Shown: positions 16,923 through 25,494 of the stretch, in pieces
How the letters are laid out: the number at the start of each line of letters is the position of its first letter
Position numbering within the stretch: the first letter of the stretch is position 1
Origin: Herpetosiphonaceae bacterium
Lineage (GTDB): Bacteria; Chloroflexota; Chloroflexia; Chloroflexales; Kallotenuaceae
Assembly: GCA_013821605.1 (NCBI GenBank)
Contig: JACDGP010000039.1
Coordinates: forward strand, 1 to 43,079
Direction: 5' to 3'
DNA length: 43,079 bases
Position numbers and translations under genes: made by a program
Notes under the pieces: generated by a model
Told to the model about the DNA's origin: nothing
Database searches by the model: none
What the model saw: the letters and a program-made list of their open reading frames with translations, nothing else

Positions 16923-17864
16923 ATGCATCGTTACAAAAACATAGGGTTGATGCTGTTGGTGGTCGCTAGCTTGTTCGTGTACCGCAGTGTCCAGGCACAG
17001 GCCGGTGGTCCGGTGCAACCCATCCAACAAACCCAGCAGGTCAACGGCTATTCACTGACGCTTAATACGACGCCGGCCACCGGTGAACAAGGCGTCATGG
17101 TCCAGGTCATGGACCCCAAGGGCCAGCTTATGCCCGACGCCCAGGTCATGGTGAACTTCATCATGCCCGGCATGCAAATGACGACGGTACCCAGACCCGC
17201 TGTCGCTGCCGTGCCGGGCCGCTATGATGGGATGGGGGCGTTTAGTATGGCTGGGACGTGGGATGTTGAGGTCACGGTGACACCGGCCAATGCGGCACCT
17301 TTGGTGGCAACCTTTCACGTACCGGTGGTTGATGCCGTGCCCTTGCCGGCACGCCCGGCCCCGTTGCCGCCATCCTTTTGGACCCCTTGGACGGCCACGT
17401 CGCTCGGTTTGCTGGTGGTCGGGCTGGTTGCTGCCGCCTGGACCCAGTGGGGCCGTAAGCGCCAACAAGCGCTCGGTTTTGTGGTGAGTTGGCTTCTTAT
17501 TCTGGCTGCTGCCGGCACCTGGCTTGTGCCTACCGCGCTCGGTGCGCCCTACGCCCTCGGCGCGCCGCGCCAAACTTCTATCAGCCGTGCGACTCCAATC
17601 TTTAAAGCGAACTGTGCTCCCTGCCATGGCGTTGCTGGCCATGGCGATGGCCTGGCGGCGCGGACCCTCAATCCTCCCCCTGCCAACTTAACCGCGCCGC
17701 ACGTCGACCAACATCCTGATGGCCAAATCTATGGCTGGATTCACGATGGCTTCCCAGGTTCTGCCATGCCGGCCTTTGGTCAGCGCTTGACCAGTGACCA
17801 AATCTGGGATTTGGTGGATTACGTGCGCCATCTACGCGCCGTAGCTGCCGGTACAGCAAAATAG
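16923..17864 (+). CDS. YtkA-like domain fused to membrane helices and cytochrome c
   Basis: The 313-residue protein has four parts: a signal peptide (to about residue 26), an extracytoplasmic YtkA/FixH-like sandwich with a Met-rich loop (VNFIMPGMQMTTVPRP and GAFSMAGTWDVEV), two membrane helices (around residues 156-175 and 185-205) and a class I cytochrome c domain. The haem is attached at C231-A-P-C-H235, and Met282 in the phrase SAMPAFGQRL is the expected sixth ligand. The whole faces outside and is membrane-tethered. The start has AGGAG seven bases before it, and the gene follows copCD by 18 bases. It is probably an electron carrier coupled to copper handling for a cytochrome oxidase. The methionines in the first domain could bind Cu(I). 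Confidence 0.85.
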   Translation: MHRYKNIGLMLLVVASLFVYRSVQAQAGGPVQPIQQTQQVNGYSLTLNTTPATGEQGVMVQVMDPKGQLMPDAQVMVNFIMPGMQMTTVPRPAVAAVPGRYDGMGAFSMAGTWDVEVTVTPANAAPLVATFHVPVVDAVPLPARPAPLPPSFWTPWTATSLGLLVVGLVAAAWTQWGRKRQQALGFVVSWLLILAAAGTWLVPTALGAPYALGAPRQTSISRATPIFKANCAPCHGVAGHGDGLAARTLNPPPANLTAPHVDQHPDGQIYGWIHDGFPGSAMPAFGQRLTSDQIWDLVDYVRHLRAVAAGTAK

Positions 17865-17868
17865 CGGT

Positions 17869-18426
17869 TCATCTCCTCCACACTCGGAGTCTCATCTCGC
17901 TTGCGGCCAACGGCAAGCGTCTGCGTCCATCAAGCATGCGCTGCAACGCGTCCACTGCCTGAAGCGTAGAAATAATTTCCAAGCGCACGATTTCATCGAG
18001 AAGCCATAGAGTGCCATGCGTGTTGATCTGCTCTTGTGTTGCCGCCTTACGGAGATGCTCGTCGCCGGTGAGTAATAGTGCACCGAGCGATTGAGCAAGC
18101 ACTAAGGCAAATAGATCGTTAACTGACAGCCGGCGGTAGCGGATTCTGAGTTCTTGGACCTGTAGCACCTATTCACCTGACAGCTCCACGCTCTGTAGCC
18201 GGTACGCTTGTAATGCTGCACCGCGTAGCTCTTGTACCTCCGCGACGATAACATCCGGGACGACCGCCGCATATGGCAGGCGGAAAAAGTGCTCCAAACA
18301 GCCCCCGACATGACCATCAATAAGTACATTTGCATCAAAGACTGAGTGCGACAGGGAAGCCTCCGTGCTGCTCTGCTTCCCAAGCGTAAAATGCTGCCAA
18401 AGGCATTCCAAGTAGCTCTGCCGCAC
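17869..18426 (-). pseudogene. PIN-domain toxin gene interrupted by an in-frame TAG
   Basis: Two open stretches in one frame are separated only by a TAG at 18171-18169. The first holds the PIN start (VFDANVLIDG, VVPDVIVAEVQEL); the second continues it without any lost text (VNDLFALVLAQSLGALLLTGDEHLRKAA and HGTLWLLDEIV), so the full protein would be about 185 residues. The first acidic residues (Asp31, Glu63 in the long frame) are before the stop and the Asp of VNDLFAL and TGDEHL after it; a product ending at the stop cannot form the nuclease site. The changed codon could have been CAG (Gln). The beginning overlaps the end of the HTH-ImmA gene, a known toxin-antitoxin arrangement. The exact start is uncertain (GTG at 18426 or a later codon). 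Readthrough cannot be excluded. Confidence 0.75.
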
Positions 18427-19396
18427 GGCTCTCTGAGATCATGTCTTCGCTGAGTGCCCGGAGCACCAGTCGCTTCATCCGCCCTGACTCTTCTGGTGGA
18501 AACACATCGCCCGGCTCTATCTCGCGCCAGCCGCGCTTGCGAAACTGCCCAAATAGTCGCCCAGCGTCTTGCTCGCTCAGCACACCAAGATCCTTCGCTC
18601 GGCAGACCCAGTCCTGCATACTCATGCCATACTTGTGCTTAAGGAGATGTAATTCATACTCGCCCAGGTTACGGCGACGAAGCCCTAGCTCGCACTGTGC
18701 GTCGGTAGCAGGTACCAGAAATGCAGTGGCAAAACGATGTGCCGCTTTTTCCGCATCCAATTCTTCGGGGATGTCTAAGACGAGATGCCCTAGCTCATAT
18801 GCAAGGTTGAAGCGTTGGCGGTCTCCCGGCACGTCGCCCTTGACTGCGATCACCGGTAGCGTGTCGTTCACCCAAAAGGTACACGCATCAAAATCAGGCT
18901 GACCAACTACCAGCCCGACTTTGATGCCGTGTGCCTCTATCACTTCCATTAAGCCATCAATCGGGCCATCTCCCAAATGCCATTCCTCACGCAGACCCAG
19001 CGCAGCCTGCTCGATGTCATCCATGGATGTAATAGCACGCCGAAAGTGCGAAAACGGAGTGGCACATCCCTCGTTCTCAAACAGACTTTCTACCTCAAGG
19101 TAGCGCTCTAGCCATTCTTGAATAGCCAGCAGGATCCTGTCTTGATTGCCCCGGGAGAGGGAAATATGACATCGAAACGTGGGCCTGGAGACGCTGACAG
19201 TAACGGGCCGGAAGAAATACTCGAGTTTTATGTCCAACGCGTGTGCAAGATTAAGTAGCACGCCGGAACCTGGTGCATCCTGATTCCGCTCGTACTTGGA
19301 AATAGCCATTGCACTGACCCCCGCTGCTTCTCCAAGGTCACGTTGACTCAACCGCGCCATCACACGCGCACTTTTTATCCGTTCACCGATGCTCAT
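18335..19396 (-). CDS. XRE-ImmA/IrrE family protein (COG2856-like antitoxin)
   Basis: Residues 1-65 of 353 form an XRE helix-turn-helix (ERIKSARVMARLSQRDLGE, ISKYERNQDAP) and residues 150-250 an ImmA/IrrE-type peptidase domain. The family zinc motif HExGH reads YELGH here: codon 18799-18797 is TAT, so residue 200 is Tyr rather than His, while Glu201 and His204 are kept. The usual third-ligand Glu position before FA (EKAAHRFA) is an alanine, so zinc binding and proteolysis are doubtful. The C-terminus (SRAAELLGMPLAAFYAWE) resembles a small helical DNA- or toxin-binding element. GGAGG lies seven bases before the ATG. It is followed, overlapping, by the broken PIN gene. Likely role: DNA-binding antitoxin that represses its own promoter. 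Confidence 0.85.
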   Translation of the reverse strand: MSIGERIKSARVMARLSQRDLGEAAGVSAMAISKYERNQDAPGSGVLLNLAHALDIKLEYFFRPVTVSVSRPTFRCHISLSRGNQDRILLAIQEWLERYLEVESLFENEGCATPFSHFRRAITSMDDIEQAALGLREEWHLGDGPIDGLMEVIEAHGIKVGLVVGQPDFDACTFWVNDTLPVIAVKGDVPGDRQRFNLAYELGHLVLDIPEELDAEKAAHRFATAFLVPATDAQCELGLRRRNLGEYELHLLKHKYGMSMQDWVCRAKDLGVLSEQDAGRLFGQFRKRGWREIEPGDVFPPEESGRMKRLVLRALSEDMISESRAAELLGMPLAAFYAWEAEQHGGFPVALSL

Positions 19397-19406
19397 AGCA
19401 CCACCT

Positions 19407-19448
19407 CCGGTTTACATATTATATCGATTTATAGTGTTTGTAAACCGG
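19407..19448 (-). promoter_or_regulatory. Operator-like inverted repeat at the XRE-ImmA promoter
   Basis: CCGGTTTACA (19407-19416) and TGTAAACCGG (19439-19448) are perfect 10-bp inverted repeats 22 bp apart. On the minus strand a TATAAT lies between them (19423-19418), one repeat covers the expected -35 region and the other the start site and ribosome site. This is the usual geometry for autorepression by an HTH antitoxin. Confidence 0.6.
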
Positions 19449-19519
19449 ACGTCTTAACAGTTCTCTAGCAGCAGCCTATCTGAGCATAGCAACAGTGTCT
19501 AAACATCGCCTCCAGCGGT

Positions 19520-20881
19520 TCAGCCAATGTTCGGCAAGCCCGCCAGCGCCATCGCGATTTCTTCTTGTGGGTATTCGTAATCCTGTAATTTACCTGCCTG
19601 ATAGTCGATATACGCTTGCATGTCGAAGTGTCCATGGCCGCACAGATTGAACAGGATCGTTTGCCCTTTGCCTTCGGCCTTGCAGCGCAGTGCCTCGTCG
19701 ATAGCCCCACGGACTGCATGGTTAGCCTCGGGGGCCGGGATAATACCCTCCGCCCGCGCAAACATCAGCCCCGCCTCGAAACAGCGCAACTGCGGCTCGG
19801 CCCGTGCCTCGATCGCATCGAGGTGCTTCAAATGGCTCACGATCGATGCCATGCCGTGATAGCGTAGACCACCGGCATGAAAGCCCGGTGGGACGAAGTC
19901 GTGGCCGAGCGTATTCATTTTGACCAGGGGTGTCAGCTTGGCCGTATCGCCATAGTCGTAGGCTAGCGGTCCCTTTGTCAAGCTCGGACAGGCCGCCGGT
20001 TCGACCGCGATAATGCGGGTATTGCGATCGCCGCGCCACTTCGCCGCCAAGAACGGCAAGACGATGCCCGCGAAGTTCGAGCCACCGCCCGTACAGCCCA
20101 CGATAATATCGGGATACTCGCCCGCCATTTCGAGCTGGAGCAAGGCTTCCTCGCCGATGATTGTCTGGTGCATCAACACATGATTAAGCACCGAGCCCAG
20201 TGCATACTTGATCGTTCCACCACTCGTTGCCGCAACCTCCACCGCTTCCGAAATCGCGATGCCCAGGCTGCCCGATGAATCGGGATGTTCCGCCAGCACC
20301 GCGCGTCCGGATTGTGTCATCGGACTGGGACTGGCCGTGACCCGTGCGCCGAAAGCTTCCATCAATGCCCGGCGGTACGGCTTTTGATCATAGCTCACGC
20401 GCACCATATACACATCGCACTCCAGGCCAAAGAAGGCACAGGCCATCGCTAACGAGGAGCCCCACTGCCCCGCGCCTGTCTCCGTCGCAAGCTTGCGTAC
20501 ACCTTCCTGCTTGTTGTAATACGCCTGCGGCACAGCCGTATTGGGCTTATGGCTACCCGCAGGACTCACACCTTCATACTTGTAATAAATATGGGCCGGC
20601 GTATCCAGCATCCGTTCTAATCGGTGTGCCCGGAACAACGGTGTGCAGCGCCACTGGCGATACACCTGCTGCACTTCCTCGGGGATCTCAATATACCGTT
20701 CGGTCGAAACTTCCTGCTTGATCAATTCCATCGGGAACAGCGGTGCCAGATCGGCCGGCCCGATCGGTTGGTGTGTCCCAGGATGGAGCACCGGCGGCAG
20801 CGGCTCCGGCAGATCGGCCTGGATGTTGTACCAAGCGGTCGGCATGCGCTCTTCGGGTAACGTGTACTTAATAGTGTCCAT
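19520..20881 (-). CDS. trpB: TrpB-like PLP enzyme (TrpB2 type tryptophan synthase beta chain)
   Basis: The 453-residue protein is longer than ordinary TrpB and matches the TrpB2 group: an N-terminal extension ([25 protein letters not shown]), [12 protein letters not shown], the PLP lysine in [20 protein letters not shown], and the phosphate-binding [11 protein letters not shown]. It joins indole and serine to tryptophan in the cytosol. No trpA is adjacent, which is common for TrpB2, thought to salvage free indole. AAGGA lies six bases before the ATG. Codon use and GC match the neighbours. It is divergent from the acid-sugar operon and unlikely to be functionally tied to it. Confidence 0.92.
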   Translation of the reverse strand: MDTIKYTLPEERMPTAWYNIQADLPEPLPPVLHPGTHQPIGPADLAPLFPMELIKQEVSTERYIEIPEEVQQVYRQWRCTPLFRAHRLERMLDTPAHIYYKYEGVSPAGSHKPNTAVPQAYYNKQEGVRKLATETGAGQWGSSLAMACAFFGLECDVYMVRVSYDQKPYRRALMEAFGARVTASPSPMTQSGRAVLAEHPDSSGSLGIAISEAVEVAATSGGTIKYALGSVLNHVLMHQTIIGEEALLQLEMAGEYPDIIVGCTGGGSNFAGIVLPFLAAKWRGDRNTRIIAVEPAACPSLTKGPLAYDYGDTAKLTPLVKMNTLGHDFVPPGFHAGGLRYHGMASIVSHLKHLDAIEARAEPQLRCFEAGLMFARAEGIIPAPEANHAVRGAIDEALRCKAEGKGQTILFNLCGHGHFDMQAYIDYQAGKLQDYEYPQEEIAMALAGLPNIG

Positions 20882-21036
20882 GCAGATCCTTCGATTTCAA
20901 GACCCGTCCGTGGGGAGACCTGCCCATAGTATACGTGCACTCGCAACTGCTTATGATTTGCTTGCGCCTGCGTAGCCCTGCTACACTTGCACTACTGGAC
21001 TCGCCAGTCTGCCGGCTACATATCGTTAGGTGCTAC

Positions 21037-21966
21037 ATGGATGATCGAGCTGCGATCCAGTGTGTTGGCTTTGTCGGCGTCGGGCGCATGGGTGGACCCA
21101 TGGCCTTCAACCTCCATCGCGCCGGCTTTGTCGTCCAAGCCTTTGACGTAGCCTCCGCGCCACTCCAGCACCTCGCTCAGGCTGGCGTCCCCACGGCAGA
21201 TTCACTACAGACCGCCGTCACCAACGCCGGTGCCATCATTCTCATGCTACCCAGCGACGACGCCCTGCGGCAGACTATGGAAGGCAGTGAGGGCTTGCTC
21301 AGTTGCCTACAACCCGGCCAACTGGTGATCGACATGAGCACCAGTACCCTCGCCAGCAGCCGCCACTTCGCCACGCTCGTGGCTGAACGCGGTGCCACCA
21401 TGCTCGACGCACCGGTCAGTGGCGGTGAAGCCGGTGCGCAGGCCGGCACCCTCAGCATCATGGTCGGCGGCGACACGACGGCCCTTGAGCGTTGTCGCCC
21501 ACTGTTCGAGGCGTTGGGCCGCACCATCACGCACATCGGTGGTAACGGCCTGGGCTTGGTTGCCAAATACGTGAACCAAATGTTGATGGAAGCTACCTTC
21601 TGCGCCGTCGCCGAGTCCTTTGCCTTAGCTGCCAAAGCGGGCGCCGATCTCGCAGCCATCTACCAGGCGGTCGGCAACGGCCTTGGTGGCTCGCGTGTGC
21701 TTGACTCGATGATCCCGCAGCTCTTGTCCGGCGACCTGGGCCACGGCCGTGAGCTTGCCTTGCACTACAAGGATGGTGGCTATGCACTCGCGGCGGGTGA
21801 GTTCTTGGGCGCGTGGGTTCCCGTAACTCAGCTAACCCACGATCTGTTTGCTGCGGCCGTCGCCGCCGGGCAGGAAACGCATAGTGCTGTCGCCGTAGCC
21901 CGCGTCTACGAGCAACGCACGGGCGTTCAGATCGTTTCGCAGCCGGCCACCGGCACCGGAAAGTGA
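21037..21966 (+). CDS. NAD(P)-dependent beta-hydroxyacid dehydrogenase (LtnD-like)
   Basis: The 309-residue protein opens with the dinucleotide-binding text VGFVGVGRMGGPMAFNLHRAG and shows the family substrate motif DAPVSGGEAGAQAGTLSIMVGG, and the catalytic lysine in GLGLVAKYVNQML. This is the beta-hydroxyacid dehydrogenase family (hydroxyisobutyrate, tartronate semialdehyde and threonate enzymes). Because a DUF1537 kinase follows six bases later, threonate-type dehydrogenase activity is the best guess: oxidation of a four-carbon acid sugar at C2. The in-frame start at 20935 lacks homology before residue 35; the ATG at 21037 has an AGG upstream and begins right before the Rossmann strand. Confidence 0.88.
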   Translation: MDDRAAIQCVGFVGVGRMGGPMAFNLHRAGFVVQAFDVASAPLQHLAQAGVPTADSLQTAVTNAGAIILMLPSDDALRQTMEGSEGLLSCLQPGQLVIDMSTSTLASSRHFATLVAERGATMLDAPVSGGEAGAQAGTLSIMVGGDTTALERCRPLFEALGRTITHIGGNGLGLVAKYVNQMLMEATFCAVAESFALAAKAGADLAAIYQAVGNGLGGSRVLDSMIPQLLSGDLGHGRELALHYKDGGYALAAGEFLGAWVPVTQLTHDLFAAAVAAGQETHSAVAVARVYEQRTGVQIVSQPATGTGK

Positions 21967-21972
21967 TCGCCG

Positions 21973-23388
21973 ATGGCTGACAGCTACGACCGGCAATACC
22001 TGCTCGCTGCATTGCCGCCCGAGTGGTCGACTGACCTGCTGCCCGCCATCCAGCAGGAGATCGCCGCCACCCGTCGCAAACTGGTAGTGCTCGATGACGA
22101 CCCTACCGGCACCCAGACGGTGCACGATATCCCCGTCCTCACCGCATGGTCCGTGGACCGGTTACGCACTGAGTTAGCCGCCGACGCCCCGGCGTTTTAC
22201 CTGCTCACCAACTCCCGCAGCCTGCCATTGACGGAAGCCCAGGCCCTGAACCGCGAAATCGGCCGTAACCTAGTGCTTGCCGGGCAAGCGGCCCAGCGCG
22301 ACTTCGATGTAGTCAGCCGTAGTGATTCGACCTTGCGCGGTCACTTTCCGGGCGAAGTAACTGCCCTCGCTGCCGCGCTGGATCAGCCCTTCGACGGCTG
22401 GCTGATCATCCCGTTTTTCCTGGAAGGCGGGCGCTATACCATCAACGATGTACATTACGTTGCTCAGGGCGAACAGCTTGTCCAGGCCGGTGCCACCGAG
22501 TTTGCCCACGACGCTGCCTTTGGTTACCGTGCCTCCAACCTCCGTGAATGGGTTGCGGAAAAGACGAACGACCAGATCCCATCCGCTGCCGTAGCCTCTA
22601 TTTCGCTCCACGACCTCCGGAGGGGCGGACCCGAGCGCGTGGAACAACAGCTTCTCCAACTCAAGGACGGTCGGATCTGCATCGTCAACGCCGCCAGCAT
22701 GCGCGATCTGCAGGTTCTGACGCTCGCACTGCTGCGCGCCGAGGCTCGCGGCCAGCGCTTCTTGTATCGCACTGCCGCCTCGTTTGTGCAGGTGCGCGCC
22801 GGCCTCGCCCCGCGTCCCCTCCTCGTCCCCACCGAACTTGCGCTTCCTAGCTCGGGCGGTGGCCTGATTGTCGTTGGCTCCTATGTTCCTTCAACCTCGG
22901 CCCAGGTCGCCGCCTTGCTGGGCCAGACAAACACGGTGAACGTCGAGATCGCCGTTGCTGCGCTGCTCGATACTGATCGCCGCCTGGCCGAGATTGAGCG
23001 CGTGGCCGCTGTTGCGGATCGTGCCTTGCGGGCAAATCAGGATGTTGTGATCTACACCAGTCGCCAACTGGTCGTTGCCACTGATGCCGCTCACAGCCTA
23101 GCAATCGGCCGGGAGATCTCAGCCAGTCTGGTCGCTATCGTCCGCGCGATCAAGACTCGGCCACGCTACCTCCTGGCGAAAGGCGGTATTACCTCAAGCG
23201 ACATCGCCACCCAAGCGTTAGATGTCAAGCGCGCCGTGGTGCGTGGGCAACTGCTGCCGGGCGTGCCCGTCTGGCAACTCGGCCCCGACAGCCGCTATCC
23301 CGATCTGACCTATATCGTCTTTCCCGGCAACGTCGGCGGCCCCCAGGCCTTGTGCGATGTGGTCAACACGCTCAAGCGCGTAGGCTAA
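21973..23388 (+). CDS. Four-carbon acid-sugar kinase family protein (DUF1537, OtnK-like)
   Basis: The 471-residue protein has the two-domain form of DUF1537 kinases. The N-terminal substrate domain carries LVVLDDDPTGTQTVHD, the phrase TNSRSLP and SRSDSTLRGHFPGE; the C-terminal nucleotide domain carries LPSSGGGLIVVGSYVPSTS, LAKGGITSSDIA and the end FPGNVGGPQAL. In characterised members (3-oxo-tetronate 4-kinase) the sugar acid is phosphorylated at the terminal hydroxyl. It sits six bases after the dehydrogenase and four before the aldolase, all one operon. Ligand specificity cannot be read from the sequence. Confidence 0.88.
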   Translation: MADSYDRQYLLAALPPEWSTDLLPAIQQEIAATRRKLVVLDDDPTGTQTVHDIPVLTAWSVDRLRTELAADAPAFYLLTNSRSLPLTEAQALNREIGRNLVLAGQAAQRDFDVVSRSDSTLRGHFPGEVTALAAALDQPFDGWLIIPFFLEGGRYTINDVHYVAQGEQLVQAGATEFAHDAAFGYRASNLREWVAEKTNDQIPSAAVASISLHDLRRGGPERVEQQLLQLKDGRICIVNAASMRDLQVLTLALLRAEARGQRFLYRTAASFVQVRAGLAPRPLLVPTELALPSSGGGLIVVGSYVPSTSAQVAALLGQTNTVNVEIAVAALLDTDRRLAEIERVAAVADRALRANQDVVIYTSRQLVVATDAAHSLAIGREISASLVAIVRAIKTRPRYLLAKGGITSSDIATQALDVKRAVVRGQLLPGVPVWQLGPDSRYPDLTYIVFPGNVGGPQALCDVVNTLKRVG

Positions 23389-23392
23389 TGCC

Positions 23393-24238
23393 ATGCTCGT
23401 GTCTACACGTCAACTGCTCCAAGCCGCCCAGCAAGGCAACTATGCGCTCGGCGCCTTCAACGTCTATAACCTCGAAGGCGTGCGCGCTGTGGTGCTGGCC
23501 GCTGAGACCGAGCGCAGTCCCGCGCTGCTGCAACTTCATCCGAGCGCCTTCGCATACGGTGGGCCACCTCTCGTTGCCCTGTGCCTCGCCGCCGCCAAAC
23601 ATGCCAGCGTGCCGATCTCGGTCCATTTGGATCACAGCGCTTCACCGGATGCGATCCAGGCATCCATGGCCGCCGGCCTGACCTCGATCATGGCCGACGG
23701 CTCACACCTCGCGTACCACGACAACGTCACCTTTACTCGGCAGATGGCCAAGCTCGTCCACGCCTCCGGTGGCTTCATCGAGGCCGAACTTGGGCTGCTG
23801 AGCGGTACCGAAGATGGCCTAACCGTGCCCGAATACGAAGCGAAGCTCACCGACCCCCAGCAAGCCGCCTCGTTCGCCGCCGAAACCGGCATTGACGCGC
23901 TGGCCGTCTGTATCGGCAATGTGCACGGTCACTACCACGGCGCGCCGCAGCTTGACTTCGACCGCCTGGCCCTGCTCCAACGCGCCATCCCCGTGCCACT
24001 CGTCCTACACGGTGCCTCCGGCCTGCCCGCTCCCCTGGTACGCCGCGCCATTGCACTCGGCGTCCGCAAGCTCAATGTCAATACCGAGCTTCGCGAAGCC
24101 TATCTCGGCGCACTTAAGTCAAGCTTGGGCAGCTCCCAATCACCGGACCTCCTCGCCCTGTTGCAGACTGCGGTGGCAGCCATGCAAGCCGTGGTTGCCG
24201 AGAAGCTACAGCTTTTTGGCTCAGCTGGACGGATCTAG
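23393..24238 (+). CDS. Class II fructose-bisphosphate aldolase family protein
   Basis: The 281-residue protein is a zinc-dependent class II aldolase of the FbaA/GatY/KbaY family: GAFNVYNLEGVRAVV near the start, the catalytic Asp80 and zinc His81 in HLDHS, EAELGLLSG, the zinc histidines in GNVHGHYHG and VLHGASGLP, and the phosphate loop NVNTELREAY. It cleaves or forms ketose phosphates through dihydroxyacetone phosphate. In known LtnD-OtnK pathways the third enzyme is an AraD-like decarboxylase (OtnC); here an FBA-type protein takes its place. It would then either decarboxylate the 3-oxo acid phosphate or split a longer phosphorylated sugar acid. Start ATG four bases after the kinase stop. Confidence 0.88.
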   Translation: MLVSTRQLLQAAQQGNYALGAFNVYNLEGVRAVVLAAETERSPALLQLHPSAFAYGGPPLVALCLAAAKHASVPISVHLDHSASPDAIQASMAAGLTSIMADGSHLAYHDNVTFTRQMAKLVHASGGFIEAELGLLSGTEDGLTVPEYEAKLTDPQQAASFAAETGIDALAVCIGNVHGHYHGAPQLDFDRLALLQRAIPVPLVLHGASGLPAPLVRRAIALGVRKLNVNTELREAYLGALKSSLGSSQSPDLLALLQTAVAAMQAVVAEKLQLFGSAGRI

Positions 24239-24282
24239 CAGTGAGGGCTAAGATCTTCTCAATGGCCTTAGTGCACGGTTCC

Positions 24283-25074
24283 TCAACCGTTAGCATGCCG
24301 GTCTTCCCATGCCACAATGCGCTCCCGTGCCCATCCCGCGTCGTCTGCGCCCAATGGCGGCGCTGGGACCGGGGCGTCGTAATTAATCGCAATGTCGTAG
24401 TGCCCACGCCGGTAGGCCAACTCGATCATCGCCTGGAGATCGAGTGGTGTGTCTAGCAAGGGCGCATGCGTTGGCACCGCGATGACCGGTAGCCGTTCCC
24501 GCAACATGGCAACCCAAACCTCGTATGGTGCCTCCGCCTCGCCACGGTGCAGCAACGCGTAGTATGAACCCCGGCCCTGCACTTCAGCTGGGCGCTCTCC
24601 CACTCGCAGCAAATCGATCTCGACCCAATGCGTCCGAGAAGCAAGGATGCGTCGTCGTTTGTATAGGAATTTCTTACGACCCGTCGTCCCTGTAGCCTTG
24701 TTCGCTGGTGAGAGCAGCTCGATCGTCGTAACCACAGCACGCGTCTCGGCGTCCAGAATCTCTAGGTAGCGCTCGCGCACCTGCTCTTCCTCCAGAGGCT
24801 CGATTAAGAGCGGCGGCGTAATAGCTACAGCGCCAGTGCCCTGCGGTGCCTGATTGCTAGCTTCGACCAGGAACACATCCGGTTGGACCGAGGGCATCCG
24901 CAGCAGATCACCCGGTGTAGCGATGTACACACGTTCCTCAACAGCTACGACAAATGCTGGCGCGAGTGTATCACCAAGCGTTTCGGCGATGGCCGAGAGC
25001 AGGTGGTGATGGACACCTGGCCAACGGGTGGCGGCCTCTAAATAGGGGTCCATGCCGGGAAACGGTGATGCCAT
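24283..25074 (-). CDS. DUF4058 family protein
   Basis: The 263-residue protein starts with MASPFPGMDPYLE, the hallmark opening of DUF4058, and continues with WPGVHHHLLSAIAETL, VEERVYI, and IELLSPANK with a following Lys-rich stretch (RKKFLYKRRRIL). The IELLSPANK/ExD-type strands resemble a PD-(D/E)XK-like fold, but I cannot confirm active residues. The family is abundant in cyanobacteria, planctomycetes and Chloroflexota and has no known function. GAGGTAGG upstream supports the ATG at 25074 over the in-frame ATG at 25101. It converges with the acid-sugar operon, 44 bases apart. Confidence 0.85.
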   Translation of the reverse strand: MASPFPGMDPYLEAATRWPGVHHHLLSAIAETLGDTLAPAFVVAVEERVYIATPGDLLRMPSVQPDVFLVEASNQAPQGTGAVAITPPLLIEPLEEEQVRERYLEILDAETRAVVTTIELLSPANKATGTTGRKKFLYKRRRILASRTHWVEIDLLRVGERPAEVQGRGSYYALLHRGEAEAPYEVWVAMLRERLPVIAVPTHAPLLDTPLDLQAMIELAYRRGHYDIAINYDAPVPAPPLGADDAGWARERIVAWEDRHANG

Positions 25075-25101
25075 GGCCCTACCTCGCTTCCCAAAAAACA
25101 T

Positions 25102-25380
25102 TCATATCTGCGTGATTTCGCGCATATTGCCCACACGTTGTAAACATGCGCATAAGTATAGCAAGCTTTGCAGCCGAGCGATATGGATGCAAAGACGCAG
25201 GATGAGCTGCCCGCACTGTGCAGCGACGCTCGTTGCAAAAGCGCGATCTAAAGCTTTCTTACCTAGCCATCGAATAATAGCTGGTGCATACCTGATGGGC
25301 GTAGCTCAGCAGGACTAGCGGCCCCTCATCACATCTCACCCGCGGCGGTATGATATACACATCACGCAACTGCGGGGCCA
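25102..25380. other. Intergenic region upstream of the riboswitch
   Basis: I see no convincing gene. A frame at 25202-25318 could encode 38 residues starting MSCPHCAATL, like one knuckle of a zinc ribbon, possibly a remnant. Overlapping its end, 25297-25320 resembles the first 24 bases of a tRNA (acceptor strand and D-arm) but nothing after it folds as one. TATGAT at 25349-25354 may be the -10 box for the riboswitch transcript; no good -35 is visible. Confidence 0.3.
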
Positions 25381-25385
25381 TGCCG

Positions 25386-25487
25386 CTCCACGGTTTACCG
25401 AACAGGCAAACCCGTCGTAAGGCGGGGACGCAAAGCCACGGGTCCAGGATTGTCTGGATAGCCGGGCTCCCGAATTAAACCGAGGAG
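25386..25487 (+). ncRNA. Cyclic-di-GMP-I (GEMM-I) riboswitch with the ribosome site in its P1 extension
   Basis: The core has the conserved GEMM text: ACAGGCAAACC, then a hairpin CCCGTC-GTAA-GGCGGG with a GNRA loop, the linker GGGACGCAAAGCC, a second helix with TCCAG/CTGGA ends, and TAGCCGGG. The closing helix P1 is CGGTTTA (25391-25397) with TAAACCG (25476-25482). This helix extends outward: CTCC (25386-25389) can pair with GGAG (25484-25487), the Shine-Dalgarno of the next gene, over one A-A mismatch. If ligand stabilises P1, the ribosome site is hidden, so cyclic-di-GMP should lower translation. That direction is an inference; identity of the aptamer is clear from conserved bases. It controls the secreted esterase starting seven bases after the SD. 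Confidence 0.9.
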
Positions 25488-25494
25488 TACCATC

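Noticed and set aside
25297-25320. tRNA-like beginning (acceptor and D-arm text)
   Set aside because: Only the first 24 bases resemble a tRNA; no anticodon stem, T-arm or matching acceptor strand follows, and it overlaps a small open frame.
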